Assembly: GCF_000208865.1 (NCBI RefSeq)
Contig: NC_018398.1
Coordinates: 5,852,710 to 5,916,709, forward strand
From: Neospora caninum Liverpool
Taxonomy: Eukaryota > Apicomplexa > Conoidasida > Eucoccidiorida > Sarcocystidae
DNA: 64,000 nt
Direction: 5' to 3'
Below the pieces are notes generated by a model, which did not search any database, was not told where the DNA came from, and saw only the letters and a list, made by a program, of their open reading frames with translations. The first letter of the stretch is position 1. The number at the start of each line of letters is the position of its first letter. This document shows, one piece after another, positions 1 through 12,577 of the stretch. The translations under genes and the position numbers were made by a program.

Positions 1-3000
1 TCGTCAGTCACGAACCACGAGAGCGCTGGTTGCAGGGTCCCTGCAGACATGCAGACACCCTTCCACGATATCAGCTGCCCTCAAATAACCGCACCACAAG
101 AAACAGCCAAGTACGTTCACCCGGTGTCCAAGTTGCATAAAACGAATCTCCATCTTGATTTCGCAGAAACTGAAACTTTATATTTGCCAAAGCCACAAAT
201 GTGTCCGGAAGTGGAACAACACGCCGTCATTAGAAGGAGCTGCCGCTGAGCCAGCAAACCATCGAAGAAGTAACTTCGACGAGCCGAGCTTTCAGGGAGA
301 AATTTATTCTTACTTTCGTTGTGGCTCATTTCTTCAAGTCCACCAACAATCGTCTCCATTTTGCGTCTGCTGTTCAACACTGCCCTGAGTTGCATTGAAC
401 AAACGAAAAAGGTCAGGTTTTTCTCGTCACTCAGTGAGTACTGTGTGTGACGTGTGTTTCCGTTCTTTTTCATCCCGTGTGTTTGTGCTTACTGCCTCAA
501 TATTTGATTTTCCTTCCTCATCTCTCGCACTTCCATGGCCATCTGGATAGGCACAAAACGACGCAAACAGAAGGTATGTTGGTAGGTGACATTACCTTTG
601 TCAGCTTCTCTCGTGCTGTGTGTGCAACTGAATGCTCAGACTATCAAGATCTCCATACCTGCTTTACATCTTCGTACGTTTTCATGGCTCTTCGCAGCCC
701 TGACGAGTTACGCAAGCCAGCGAACTCTTCTTCTTCTTCCAGGTGTCTCTCTATTCGAGAGCGGGTTTGATTCAATAAGGTCTTGAAAAATAACTCTGCC
801 TTCAACTTCTTCCCGTGGGAGCCGATCTGACCATCGGATGTATCTCGACACTCGCTTATGGCATGGGCTTCGTGGCCGGTCTGTCCAAATGCTCGGCCAT
901 TTCCACGGTAAGACCTGGTTTTTTTAGCAGAGACTGCCACGCTAGTACGGTTCTCACGAAAATATGGTCCACAGTCACCTCCGTAGCTCTCATCTTCGTC
1001 GCCGTCGAGCATTTCGATGCCCTGTCTCCAGCCACGCGAAAAAGATGGGAGAGTATCCAAGTCTCGATGCAACCTTTCCTCCATGACGCTGCCGCGAACC
1101 TGCCGCTCTCTTCCTGCAGCACAAAACGGAGACATGCAGTGGTCAATCATACTACACGATATCGCAGTTCGTCGCCAGTCTGCATCAAGACGTGTGTGTG
1201 TGTGTCTTTTTGCCTCGTCAGACGTCGTTCAACGCAGCGTTGCCCTGTGGAGACATATCTGAGTTGTCCCTACCTTGTGAAAACTGCTGGGTGACACCGT
1301 CGATTGCCTGTTGGCGTCTCCGCCCTGCTGATGCCATGCCTTCTTGTGCCTCTTCGAGTGATCGGAGGGATCCTCGAAGCCTCGCACCGGTACATTGAGC
1401 AAGCTCCAGCTTCATAGTCCTATTCTTTACCTCGTCGCACTCTCTCGCTTCGCAGTCTGGTTGGAGCCGTCCAGTTTTACTGTCTCCGGAACGACTTGTA
1501 AAAACGCCTGTGTACGACCCTTCAGCCGGGTCTGTAGGTGACACAGGCCTCGTCCAACTTTCGGAGCGGCGCCCGACCAATTGTTCGTCGGCACTACCCG
1601 CGTCTTTCGTGTATAGCATGTAGTCCTCATTGCTGCCAGACACTGCACCTGCGATCTCCCGAACTGGGGCTTGCCGCCGTGTATACTGTCTGAGAGCTTC
1701 AAGGGCTATCTCCTCTTCTGCGCGGAGCTCATCGCCACCATAATTTTCAGCACTTGCGCTGGTGCTCCATGGAGACGAAAAAGCTTCACTTTCGGTGACC
1801 CGACCATCTCCCACTTTCCGGCCACGTATGGCGTCGCGATTGAACTTAGATTCCCTGCTCTCCCTAGGATGTTGGCTGCAGCTGCTCTGTCTCAATCTGT
1901 CATTTCGGCACATGCCTCCAAGGGGAACGTCTTCTGAACCTACCACGCCAGATGTTTCCAGGTCAGCTCCCTTTGAACACGATTCGTCCTGCGAGCTGAA
2001 TTCTTCGGACAACCATTCTTCGAGATTGTCCAGATTCCTCAGCGGTGCTACTTTTCGACTATTTGAAGGGGTCTGCTTGCTAGTCTCCTGGATACTTCGT
2101 GGTTCCTGGTGCCGCGTAGGCTTCCGGTTCACGAGCACCCCATAAGCACCCAGTGCGCCAGAGTGACAATCTAATGCACCATCAGAAATATCGTTCCCAT
2201 GTCCCACAGAATTCTTCGTACAAATGGCGTTTGCCCATCGTTGATCACGGTCATGGCACCCCGTATCGGATTTACCCCTGGATCTGTTCACTAAGAGCGT
2301 CCCGGCCTCCTGAACGAAAATAGAAACATGAACTCAATGCTCACCCTTGGCACGGCAATCCTGCTACGGCAACGTGTGCTCGAAGACATCAAGTGTCGAG
2401 CTGGGAAAGTAATTTTGCGGAGCGTGAGAACAGGAAGACAAGATAGCCAACTTCTCTTTCCATACCCTAGAGAATCCTTGTCTTACCTTCTCTACGTCTG
2501 CCGTTGCTTCTCCGTTGGCTGCAGAGCTACGCGGACAGAATGATTTCCCTGTACGCAAGATTTCCGGGGCCTTTTCATGATGCTCCGCCAAGTAGTGCAT
2601 GTAGTCTCTTGACAGCGAGAACTTCTCTGCCAGCTCCGCCAAGATCTCCTCTTCCTTTTGAGCAACCCCCTGTTTTGCCAAGTCGATAAGATTCTCTTTG
2701 TGTTTCACCAGCGCAAGCAGTCTTGCTATCTGATCGAAATAAACACCACACAATTAACACCGGTTTCCTCACCCTGTCGGCACGAGGATTGCACCTTCGC
2801 TACAAGAAACTATGGACACCCCACAATGCCTTTCGAGCCTGGAAGCCAACCAGTAGATGATAACACACCCAACTGTACTTTTGGACGAAAAGAACCGCGT
2901 TTTTATAACCGTCCAGCGACTCGACAAGGAAGCGTTCGCCATCTGCCAGCATCGGAACCGTATTTTCAAGCACACAAACGTGTTATTCCAATTAAGTCAG

Positions 3001-6000
3001 TTCCCCAGATAATCAGCACTGTATCTATTGGGACAGAGAGCTCCTGGTGACTCCGTTTACCCTGCCACCAATGATTCTCGGGCTGGGTGTAAGACAGAGC
3101 GCGGTATGAAATAGTTCAGGTCGCGCGCCCTCAGCTTGTTCTCACTTCGGCGTCTTTCTCAGCCAGAAAGGGATGTTGGGCAGCGCCCACTGAGCTGTCC
3201 TTTGGCCGGGTAGTTGTGTCCCTCTCGACGTTGGCCTGGTCCTCAGTTGGCACAGCCCCCCCACCGGGGTTATCGACTGGCCGTGCCGTCTTCTGTCGGT
3301 CGCTAATGCCTTCCCTGGTAAACAACACACAGCTCACAGATAACCATGTTGCTTGCTTCTCGTCTTTTTGTGTGCAACAGATACTTGAATTTGCTTCTGG
3401 TCAATGACGGCACCAGCTTTCCTCACCAAGCTACGCACCAGAACTGCAAGGTCGCACAACGATTGATGGCAAGGTTACGGCACATCTTCGCTCTTCTCCA
3501 ACACGTCTGAAAGGACACGGCGTAATAGCTACAACAACCAGACTGTACGGGCTCCAGCATTTGACTATAAGAGGATTTCAAACTCGACAGAGCAGTAACC
3601 GAAACTGTACCCAACCTCCACCGCTCTGCCTCCAGCCTGATACGTTGTTAAAGTTTACAGGACGCACTTGCTTTGAAGATCTTCGAACCACCTCAGTTTG
3701 TCTTGGAGCGGAGGGCAGATCACCGAAGTGTCGTCTCGCGTGCCCGGCTGAGTTTGACGCTCTGAGTCCAAATGGGTACCACATGAACGGAGAATGGTCG
3801 GCTGCACATGGGCACGCTAGAGCGTGTCCTATCCAAGAGGAATCTACCGGCACAGGATGAACCAATCGAAGAAAAGACTTTGGCGAAAGCAGGGAACCAC
3901 GTCAGATGTTTCACGTTCTGATTTGCCTTTCAGCACTCGCTACGCTTCTACACTTACGGTCATCATCAGGCTCTTCGCTGTTTCCGGTTGACGTTTCTGC
4001 AGACGGTGAATGCTCGAGTTGATGATCATCCACACAGTCGGGAGAAGCTGCCTTACGCCTAGGCCCGGCCGAATCATCATCTGGGCCTTCGATGGAGATC
4101 GAATTCTCGTCGATATTTGAAAAAGACCGGTGTTCACTGCGGACACTGCTGGTCCCGCGGGAAGCCTGCTCAGGTTCCTGGGAGGATAACTTTGCTGATC
4201 TATCAGGGTGTTCAGGAAAAGTCGGACTTTCTTGTGTCTCACTGGACGAGGACAGACTACGGGGACCACAGGAGGGTCCTGATGCCCTCAAGCCTGCTTC
4301 TTGCCGTGCTGCTTCATTCCGAGCTTCTTGAGCCAGCCAAGATGCTGCGACATCAGAACTCGGAAGACTTGGTAGAGTTGGAAGCGGTTGCTCTTGACCT
4401 GTTGCTGCGAGTTTATCCATGAACTCTCGAGTCAAGTATGCGTTTTCCTCGCGGATCATCTCCAGCGTCTTCTCCTTCTTTTCGAGCTGGTTGCCAACAG
4501 CGCCTAGTGTGTCCATCCGATGTTTTAACAGGCCACTTAGTTTTGCAATCTGTGTCCACATGAACGTGTCACAGGCAACACCTGATGCTGAGGCCACTCG
4601 TACTCAACGCTGCATGGTGGACAAGGGCATAGAAAGATCGGTTCTAGCTGCTTGCGCCTGCTTGAAACCAGCGCAACAAGCAGGCGCGTACCTCACCGGA
4701 TCCGAATTGTGCACCGTAGTGTGTGGCTTCAACCGCCCCTCATGTTGTTTGAGTAACTAGTCGATTCCTTCCCCCATGCAACTGCTAGCCAGCCACATGT
4801 TTCGCCAGCGAATCGGCATGCTGCTTCCGGACATGATGACGTCTTCCTCTATTTCCCTTTCCGTTCCCGCCGAAACATCCACAAAAACAAAACCTTACCT
4901 GTTCGTCTCGTTCACGCAGCGCCGTTTCAGACGGTGGATCACATCTCCGTGGGCTGACGTCTGTGCGGGTTGAACTGCGTGAAACGTAGTCGGAGCGCCG
5001 AGAACCAATCGAAGAAAACGATTTGATTAGTTCCGAACTCCGTTGTCTGAGAACGAAACAGTGCAAAACCCCAACAACGTTTCCATTATCCTCAGCACTA
5101 CTCGCAAGTCACAGCCGACTGATCCGGTGACGACCTCAGATCGAAATCACCTCTATGTCAGATCTACACTTCACCGTACCGCAACAAAATCTCGTCACTG
5201 CATATTTGCACCAAATGCCGCGGACTCGCCTCATAGCCGCAGACATGGTCATGTGTTTCCATGCAGGGCAGCATCTGCAAAATTGTAGATGACCAGTGCG
5301 CTCCAAAAAACCTACTTGGAAATCTCCTCGAACATCTGGAGTTTCTCTTTCATCGACAGATATTCATAGCCATCTTGGTCGCCAGCTGAAACTGGCAAGG
5401 GAATCTTGTTAGCCGATCCACCTCTCTCTGTCCTGGGGACCGAGGAAGACCTTCCCAAAGGCGAGTTTCCATCCGCTTCTGTCGCGGCTTGCCCCTCTTC
5501 AGCCGTTGGGGGACAGGACAGAACAATATCGCTCCCGCTAGAATGCGCTCCATTTCCCAGACATTCATTTGTCACTGACGGGTTCCGCTTCTTTGCCGGG
5601 TCCATTAGTCCCCCCAACAGTCCCCCCCCCTCAAGCGGATGCAATTCGTTCGATTCTCCGGAGCCGCTGTGCTCTGTCATGGGCTGCTGTCCGCCTGCCT
5701 CTGTCGAGTTTCCATCAACAAGCGGATTCTGGTTGCCAGTCGGCGGATAACTGGAATTCGAGGTGTTCATTAGATTCCCGTCCTGAGAGGGACGTCGGTC
5801 CAGTGTTGGGGCGGAGCCCAATGTTGCATCCGTCTCCGCACAATTCTCCTCAGGCGCACCATTCTCAACCTCGTTCATGAGCAGCAAATCACTCGCTTGG
5901 TTCGGAGCGCCGCCGGAAGACTCAGAACTAGTTCTGCCGATTTCACCTCTGTCTGTGTCCCCGGCAGACTCCAGGATCCCGTCAACCGCGGTTGAATGGA

Positions 6001-6547
6001 ACTCCTCTTCCGGCGCCTGTGACCTTCGGCTCGGTGACGACGAATCGCTGTCCGCGGATGGAGTGCAGCTCGACGGTTGTGGCTGCACTGTATTATCTGC
6101 CTCAGTCAACCCATTACATCCCTGAGATAAACCTTGGCCCAGCTGTGGAATGGAACCCAAGATTGCATCAATCTCCGCACAGTCCTCCTCAGGCGCATCA
6201 TTCTCAACCTCGTTCATGAGCAGCAACTCACTCGCTTGGTTCGGAGCGCCACCGGAAGACTCAGAACTAGTTCTGCCGATTTCACCTCTGTCTGTGTCCC
6301 CGGCAGACTCCAGGATCCCGTCAACCGCGGTTGAATGGAACTCCTCTTCCGGCGCCTGTGACCTTCTTCGGTTCGGTGACGACGAATCGCTGTCCGCGGA
6401 TGGAGTGCAGCTCGACGGTTGTGTTTGCAGCCGACTGCCGGTCGCTGTTTTAGCAGTAACGGAAGGCTTGCTTTCATTGGAGACATCTTCGGATGTCGCA
6501 CGGTTGTTCGTTGCCGTCGGCCCTAAAGAACTAAGTAAATCGTCCAT
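1..6547 (-). CDS. Large coiled-coil protein of unknown function, 3' end outside window
   Basis: I do not recognise this gene. Ten exons join with continuous phase on the minus strand: 6547-5316, 4974-4899, 4549-3958, 3506-3479, 3314-3146, 2729-2487, 2309-1274, 1113-659, 440-314 and 40-1, about 1330 codons before the window edge. The start is the ATG at 6547 (MDDLLSSLG). Exon 1 (about 410 residues) is acidic, Ser/Pro-rich and probably disordered, and contains a near-perfect internal duplication. Exon 3 and exon 6 each open with a similar segment of about 47 residues (IAKLSGLLKHRMDTL and IARLLALVKHKENLI), rich in Leu/Lys/Glu and probably coiled coil; the ends of exons 2 and 5 lead into them (RERDEQ, AEKDAE). 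Exon 4 is a 28-base microexon. The last exons are charged. No catalytic motif or membrane segment is visible. It is transcribed divergently from the CAP gene. A scaffold or cytoskeletal role is only a guess. Exons 1-3 and 5-8 are well supported; exons 4, 9 and 10 rest on phase and splice consensus alone. Confidence 0.72.
5800..6437 (-). repeat. Tandem internal duplication inside exon 1 of the coiled-coil gene
   Basis: Two units with an offset of about 339 bases (about 5800-6095 and 6140-6437) are nearly identical in DNA. Both encode a Ser-rich stretch (SSCTPSADSDSSSP), then APEEEFHSTAVDGILESAG, then a segment ending LLLMNEVEN. Differences are a few substitutions and one extra codon (RRR versus RR). 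The reading frame is kept, so the duplication adds about 113 residues to the protein. Confidence 0.9.
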
Positions 6548-9408
6548 GGTGAAATAACTATCAAACCTAAGGGGCTAGAAAATCATGTCGACACCTCTCA
6601 GGAGTCACACGGTGGTTGCACGCCGCACGGTTACGACGCGGCTCTGAGCGTACCTCGCGCTAGCCAGTTGCGCGAAATGCAGAAGTCGCCGCAGCCTAGA
6701 AATAAGAATGAAGAAGATATTTTCGGTAGGGAAAGTTGGAGGTTACGTGAACTGAGGAATTGGCCAGTCCATGTCGCGCACGGAAATGCGTACACTCCTC
6801 AGAGTGATTGCTGGCCGCGGAACCATCCCCTGGAGGTCGAAATTGTCGCAATAGGAAATGAAAGTTTGACTGCGCCACGAAATGAAGTACCACACAAATA
6901 AAATCAAGGACTGACTAGTTACGGAGAGAGAACCGTCTCCAGTGGGAGGACTTTTGCTGTGGGTGCCAATATCTGCTGATCACACTCCTTTAGCAGCCGC
7001 TCGGGCTCGAGCCGCCTGTTCAGGAGCTGCCTCCTAACCGGACACCGAGGCGAGCTAAGACACGTGACCTTTGATGTCGGCGGTCGAGTCCTCCTTCGGG
7101 CTTCCTAGCTGCCCTCCTCTTCGGTAGTTTTCCTATAAAACATTCGAAAAAGGCGGACCTGGTGCACTTTTGGTTACGTAAGTTGCGCCGAGATATGGGT
7201 TTCTGCACGAACGTTCAGATGCAGAATCTAGTACGCGTCCGAACAGCGCTGGTTCTCGATTTGGCAGGCCCCAGTTGCAGGCCGTCGGCTTGGCCGCATG
7301 AGGGAAGAGGATGAGATTCTTTGCCACAAAACAGTCAGATGACTCCTGCATGTGAGGAACTGAGTCCCTCTGTGAATATTCCATCATTTCTCCAGTGAAC
7401 GAGGTTTGCGTGAACCCTTACAGCTGTTCCAGTGACAACTACTCTCTAGGCTGCGGTCACCAATAAGCCAGGAAGGCATCTTACAAGAATGCATGCAGAG
7501 CGCAATATGGCGTCGCGGAGGCCCATCAGTTTGCTGTAGCTTCATTCCAGGCAGCGATGGCCGCCCTGTGTCAGAAAGTCCTACCTTCTTCCGAACCGAG
7601 TGGGGCAAATAGTAGATCTAGAGGATCCCGTTTCGAAGTAGATTTTCAGAAAATATTGGAAACTGTCTGATCAGGCACATTCCGACAGCAACAGTGGGGA
7701 CGGGGCATACACGTTTTGGGCGTATCTCTGCCATGGAACTGCTTCGACGACAATACCACAAAAATATATTGATATTGCGTAAGAACAAGTGATCACAGCG
7801 AAAGAGAGATCGGAGATGCTAGCGATTGCAGGCGGTATTGATTTGGTACAAACAGCCTGATTCGAATTATTGTCTGGTGTCCAGGCTGCCAGCAACTGCG
7901 TTGACTCATCACCCGCACACTAGTGGGCACTTTTAAGGGAATTTCACACAAAGAAATGCGACTCACAAAGCTCGCGTAAGTTGAGCTAGCGTTATTCATG
8001 GCAGCACCTTGCTTAATTATTTCTTGCGCAAGGAAACAAGTACAGGGATAGCTCGCGTAGTTACAACTAAAAAAAACGCACACATGGCAGGTGTTCCAGC
8101 GCGGTAGCGACCCCCTGTCATTCACAGTTGCCTCGGTATGGCTCAGACCATCTTCTGTCATGAGCGTGAGATCCCGTTCGCCGATGTCGCAGTTCAGGAT
8201 GGAGAATCTATCGAATTCGCCATCGCAGTGGGAGATCCAGTGCACAGCGAGACCGGATAGTGGTCTTTGGTGATGCAGCTTTTTAAAAGGTCACAAGAAC
8301 ATGGCGTGCTACTATAAAGCGTACGAAGCTGCCCTTGGGAAACCACGGGTCTGGCAGGGAGGAACAACTTCGTAATCTGTGCAGCGGCTGGTGCTTGTCA
8401 AAGTGACCGGTGAGCAAACAGCGACCTGGTTTAAGAGCAGAGCCCTGACGGGAAAGAGTATGTCTCCGACTGGCAAGCTTACTTGTTTTTCACTCGAAAA
8501 TCGATAAGGGAACACGCCTTGGTAGGGTATGCCAAATCCTGCTGCAAGAGCACACTGGTGACTGTGCCGCTGGGACAACGTGTCAGGTTGAGGTCTACGC
8601 CACAAGGAAATTTGTGCTTCATGGGCTGATTGCAACGCATTCCAGATGGAGCACATTAGTTCTATCTGACAATGCATGCGCCTCCATAGACCACTTTCGC
8701 TTACTCATCCCTGCGTACTGAATAGTCAACAGATCAGTTGCTAGCTCGGCCCCGGTCTTCGTGGCCCTGGACAGCGTGCGCGCAGAACAACCGCACAGTG
8801 GGTCATGATACTGACTCCACGTCATAACGGCTGCACGGTGATTCAACTAACGGTTCTGCGCCAATCAGAATGTGGCGACGTTTCATCACGAACGCTGACG
8901 TGCCCTGAAACAACGGCAGTGGCCGTACAGCGCTATACGAATAATGCTAGCTGGCAGCTTTTACGCAGGTATCCGGTGGCCGCCAGAACGCTCAGAGGCG
9001 TAGCTGCCGGCAGGCGGCTGTTCGCTCATCCTCTCGAGAGGTATTTTCTAGCCATTAAAAGCTCAGTAGTTTTGTTTTGTCCTCTCCTTGGTTACACACC
9101 AGTTCGCGGGAAAACTGCGGAGATGTGTTATTTCCTATATAATTTCCTTGATCCTCAATTTTCTGCTGACGAACATTTTATCTCCTAGAGCTATATTATG
9201 ATCATCATCTTTTTGTTTACCTCAGGCAAACTACCCCATCATAGTCGCCCCATGCTCTCGTAGGATTGAACGCTACTTCAGAATCTCCGTTCCCCATTTG
9301 CGTCGGTCGACTACGCAAAAGTAGTTTAATGACTGCATTCCTGTATTCTGCAGCTTTTCACTTTGATGACCTCACCATTCCTAAAGTAGATGTGCTAGAG
9401 TTATATCC
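6548..9408. other. Divergent intergenic region (promoters of the coiled-coil and CAP genes)
   Basis: This stretch of 2.9 kb lies between the 5' ends of two genes transcribed away from each other. It should hold both promoters and 5' UTRs. The open frames inside it are short, lack splice-phase continuity with either neighbour, and have no recognisable domain. I see no TATA box, tRNA or repeat that I would defend. An upstream non-coding exon of either gene cannot be excluded. Confidence 0.5.
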
Positions 9409-12012
9409 ATGATCGTCTGTCAGTCCGGTACAGATCATTTGTTAAAGATGTTGGCAAGCAAGGCTTCCTTTGAGATAGGCATGATCATGAGATGCCTGAT
9501 TGTGGCATCAGTCACCGGCCTGCTTTCTGGCATACACACCGCTGTGGCCACGGCAATTGCGTCAGAGCTTGTGTTTGAGGGTGTGGAACTGATGGCCACC
9601 GTTTCAGATGCTGCTTTCCATCGAGAAAAGATACTCGATAGACATAACTACCTTCGTTCGCGTGAGGCGGAGAATGGCTTTGGTTCTGGGGCCGTCTTCA
9701 TGAACAGACTGGTGTACGATGTCGGCATGGAGGCGTACGCGCGTAATTATGCAAGGCATCTGTGTAGCACAGGGAAGTGGGAACACTCCAAACGAGCAGT
9801 GTAAGTTGCGGCAATATCGCATTAGTTACGGCACAGAAAACACGCGCGCTATCACACTTGCTTTGACGCGCAACCTCTTTAACGTGGGTCTTCGTTGTGT
9901 GTCTGCGTGCAGGCCGTTACGAGTCGCTCGCGGAGAGAACTTGTACACAAATAGCGTCGATTACTCGAGAACTCCTTCGGGAAACTTCGACTCCGCCCAG
10001 ATAGTCCAAAAATGGTGGGACGAGCGACAGTACTTCGACTGGCATGCAGAAAACCCTTCGCAGTCAGCCCAGCGCCAGGGGAAAATGGTGGGGCACTGGA
10101 CACAAGTCGTAAGAGCCGAAGCGTCCACTGTCGGTTGCTGGATCGTCACGGGGTGCCAGTGCAAAGCCGGGAAGTCCTGTCAGAAGGCAAACAACGGAAG
10201 ATGGGCTACATATATGGCATGCCATTACGATTATGGCAACCTGGGACACTACCCATATTGGCCCCTCAACGCAAATATTCAGTACCGCATGCCGTCGACA
10301 GTGGCTCCAAGTAAGTGTATCACACGGGCCTCGTGGTGTCCCATTCGTGTCCCTCATTTGACTGGAGGGATGTAATCCTCAGAAAATGGTTCTGCCAACA
10401 GCGCAATGCTGATGGACTTGCACAGACTATTCGTCTGTGTTGTGTCTGGAACTTTATGCAGACCGGCGTCAACGATGTGGCAGCTGTCCCAAGGGCTTTA
10501 ATCAGTGCGGAACAACCATAGGGGGCGGAGAGAAGAGAGACGCCTACTTGTGCGCCGGTTACTGGAATATTAACGAAGCAATGCCACCAGCTGACCTGCT
10601 TCGCAAATCCATCTCCACGCGGCACAGTTCCAGCGGGATTCCATCTTGGTACTTCATGGTCCGGAACTGCGCACGAGGGTACGTAAGGAAGATCTGACTT
10701 TCCGGAAAGCACAGCGGCTTGTTCAATCGTGTCGCTGTATTCTGCGTACTGGACTATTGCCATCAAAATGCGTTGCCTGCTCTTGGGTGAAATCGAAAAG
10801 CACGAAGCTGTGATGTGAGTGGTTTCCTGTGCTACCCGCAGGAATGGCTCGTGCCCGTCGAACTCATCGTGCTGGACATACGAAAACGGGAAGGCGTTAG
10901 TAGCGGAGCCACCAGTCCTTGTGAACCAGTGTCAATGCAACGGGTTCAGCACACAGTATGGCATATATTTCGAGCGGGATATGTGTGGGCAGTACAGTGC
11001 CATCCAACCATACTATGATGCAGACGCCTTTTTGGCCTTCGCGGAAATCGGCGGATTAAATACTTCCTCCGCGACTCTTGTTGGCAACGCTCCGAGTTCG
11101 ACAAGACGATCAGACAAAGTATTAGAGAAACGTCGCCTCAGTACTCATCTTCACACGGCTGGTGGATATCTCGACGCCCGCAGCTCCTTGGCGGAACTCG
11201 GGAAGCACGATGATATCGGCGAGTTAGACCAGACTCTACCGCTGGCAGAAACACCGGAAGAGGCGTCCGATCTCGTTCTTCATTTGGACAAAGGGTCCCA
11301 ACGAGTGTCCGTCCAGCAGCCGAGTGCTGCTGGAGACTCAGTTCGCAAACAAAAGCAACGTCTCTTCTCTCCAACAGCGGCAGACGGCTTGGTCGATGAT
11401 CTGACATTCCTGTCGCTGCAAGCTGTTCGACACGTAATACCACCTTCCGATGACCTGATGTTTGAATGGAGGAATGTGCGGGACCCTCAGCTCATAGCCA
11501 GGAGACCTGCGGCGGCTAGAGACGCCGTTGGAAGTGCACTACAGGTTGTACCAACCCTTCGAGGCATTAGTCAACACCATCGTGAACCCGTTTCTACTAG
11601 GCTCAGCACCGCTCATGAACGAGAACCTTTGGGCTTTGAGATGGGAAACAATGAAAAGTCGCTCGAGGATTATTCAACAGGGAGGTCAGTTGAGACCCCC
11701 AGTCTTCAACGAGTAGAATTAAACGCCAGTACTGCAACGAATTCAGTTGTAAATGGGGAAAAACAGATCAACGTATCTCCCACATCACCTGAGGCGAACG
11801 CTGAAGAAGGGCCCCCCCTTGCTGAAGTTGTGGATGACGAAGAAACCTCTTTACGGGGTGCTCCTGTGAACATGAAGGCTGTGCAAAATGAGGCACGTGA
11901 GAAAAACAAATTTCCACTGCCGTCTGCAGACGAAGCAGGCAGCGACTACACGAGGAAGCCAAGGCCTTCAGATGAACAAAGAGAACCATCCGAAAGGCCG
12001 ATGAAGCCGTAG
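9409..12012 (+). CDS. Secreted CAP/SCP (PR-1-like) domain protein with disordered RRLST-containing tail
   Basis: Four exons join in phase: 9409-9800, 9913-10310, 10462-10678 and 10842-12012 (725 residues). A hydrophobic segment after Met25/Met27 (MRCLIVASVTGLLSG) is a signal peptide or signal anchor; starting at Met25 (9481) or Met27 (9487) would give a classical one. The CAP domain follows: RHNYLRSR helix, WEHSK, GENLY and GHWTQVV, then ACHYDYGN. These supply the His/Glu/His residues of the usual CAP cavity. A Cys-rich extension spans exons 3-4 (CGSCP, CARGNGSCP, QCQCNG, MCGQYS). The last 300 or so residues are polar and low-complexity. RRLST sits at 11131-11145 at the border between the Cys-rich region and the tail. 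It matches the RRLxx TEXEL pattern of Golgi-protease (ASP5) substrates in Toxoplasma, so the tail may be cleaved off. Function in this organism is unknown; CAP proteins elsewhere are secreted and bind lipids or act as inhibitors or proteases. The gene is tail-to-tail with the glucan synthase. Confidence 0.82.
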
Positions 12013-12577
12013 GCTTCTGTAGAATGCAATTCTAGCCGTCGTGTTAGGACCCAGAATGTTAAACAGAGCAAGATGTCATGCCGTTGCATAGACAGCCGTT
12101 TTCGATTTTAGTCGTGATGAGCGACCCCCTTTACATTGGTGAGCCGTCTTTGCCTGTTGTGGCAAATAGTTTTATCTTGCACAAGTCCACGCCGGACGCG
12201 GCGGGCATGCGCAAAGCGCTTGGATTGTGTCAGATTTTTGCGATACTATGAACTTTTCACTCAACTCCCCTGTAACTTTTGAAGAAGCTTCTGCTTCACA
12301 GTTGAAGTTTTGTTCGTGCGGTCTCCCCTTACGAATGCGTGTCGAACCGCACGCAGCGATTCTTCGGAAGCACAAAGTTCCCAATCGTTTCAGAGTTAAA
12401 GGAGGCAAATTGCCTTGCTGTAACCCGTGCCAGGTCTTTCGCTTGACCAAAACACCTGCAGCCCCATCTAAGTCATACGCAATCCTGGTGTACGGAATTC
12501 GCCAGTAGTCACTGGGAGACGTTACCTATTTACTCGACAGCTAAGACGGTGTCTCTCATGGCAGGGGTCCGACTACG
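12013..12577. other. Convergent 3' intergenic region
   Basis: These 565 bases separate the stop codon of the CAP gene from that of the glucan synthase on the other strand. They presumably hold both 3' UTRs. The small open frames here have no recognisable content. Confidence 0.55.
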
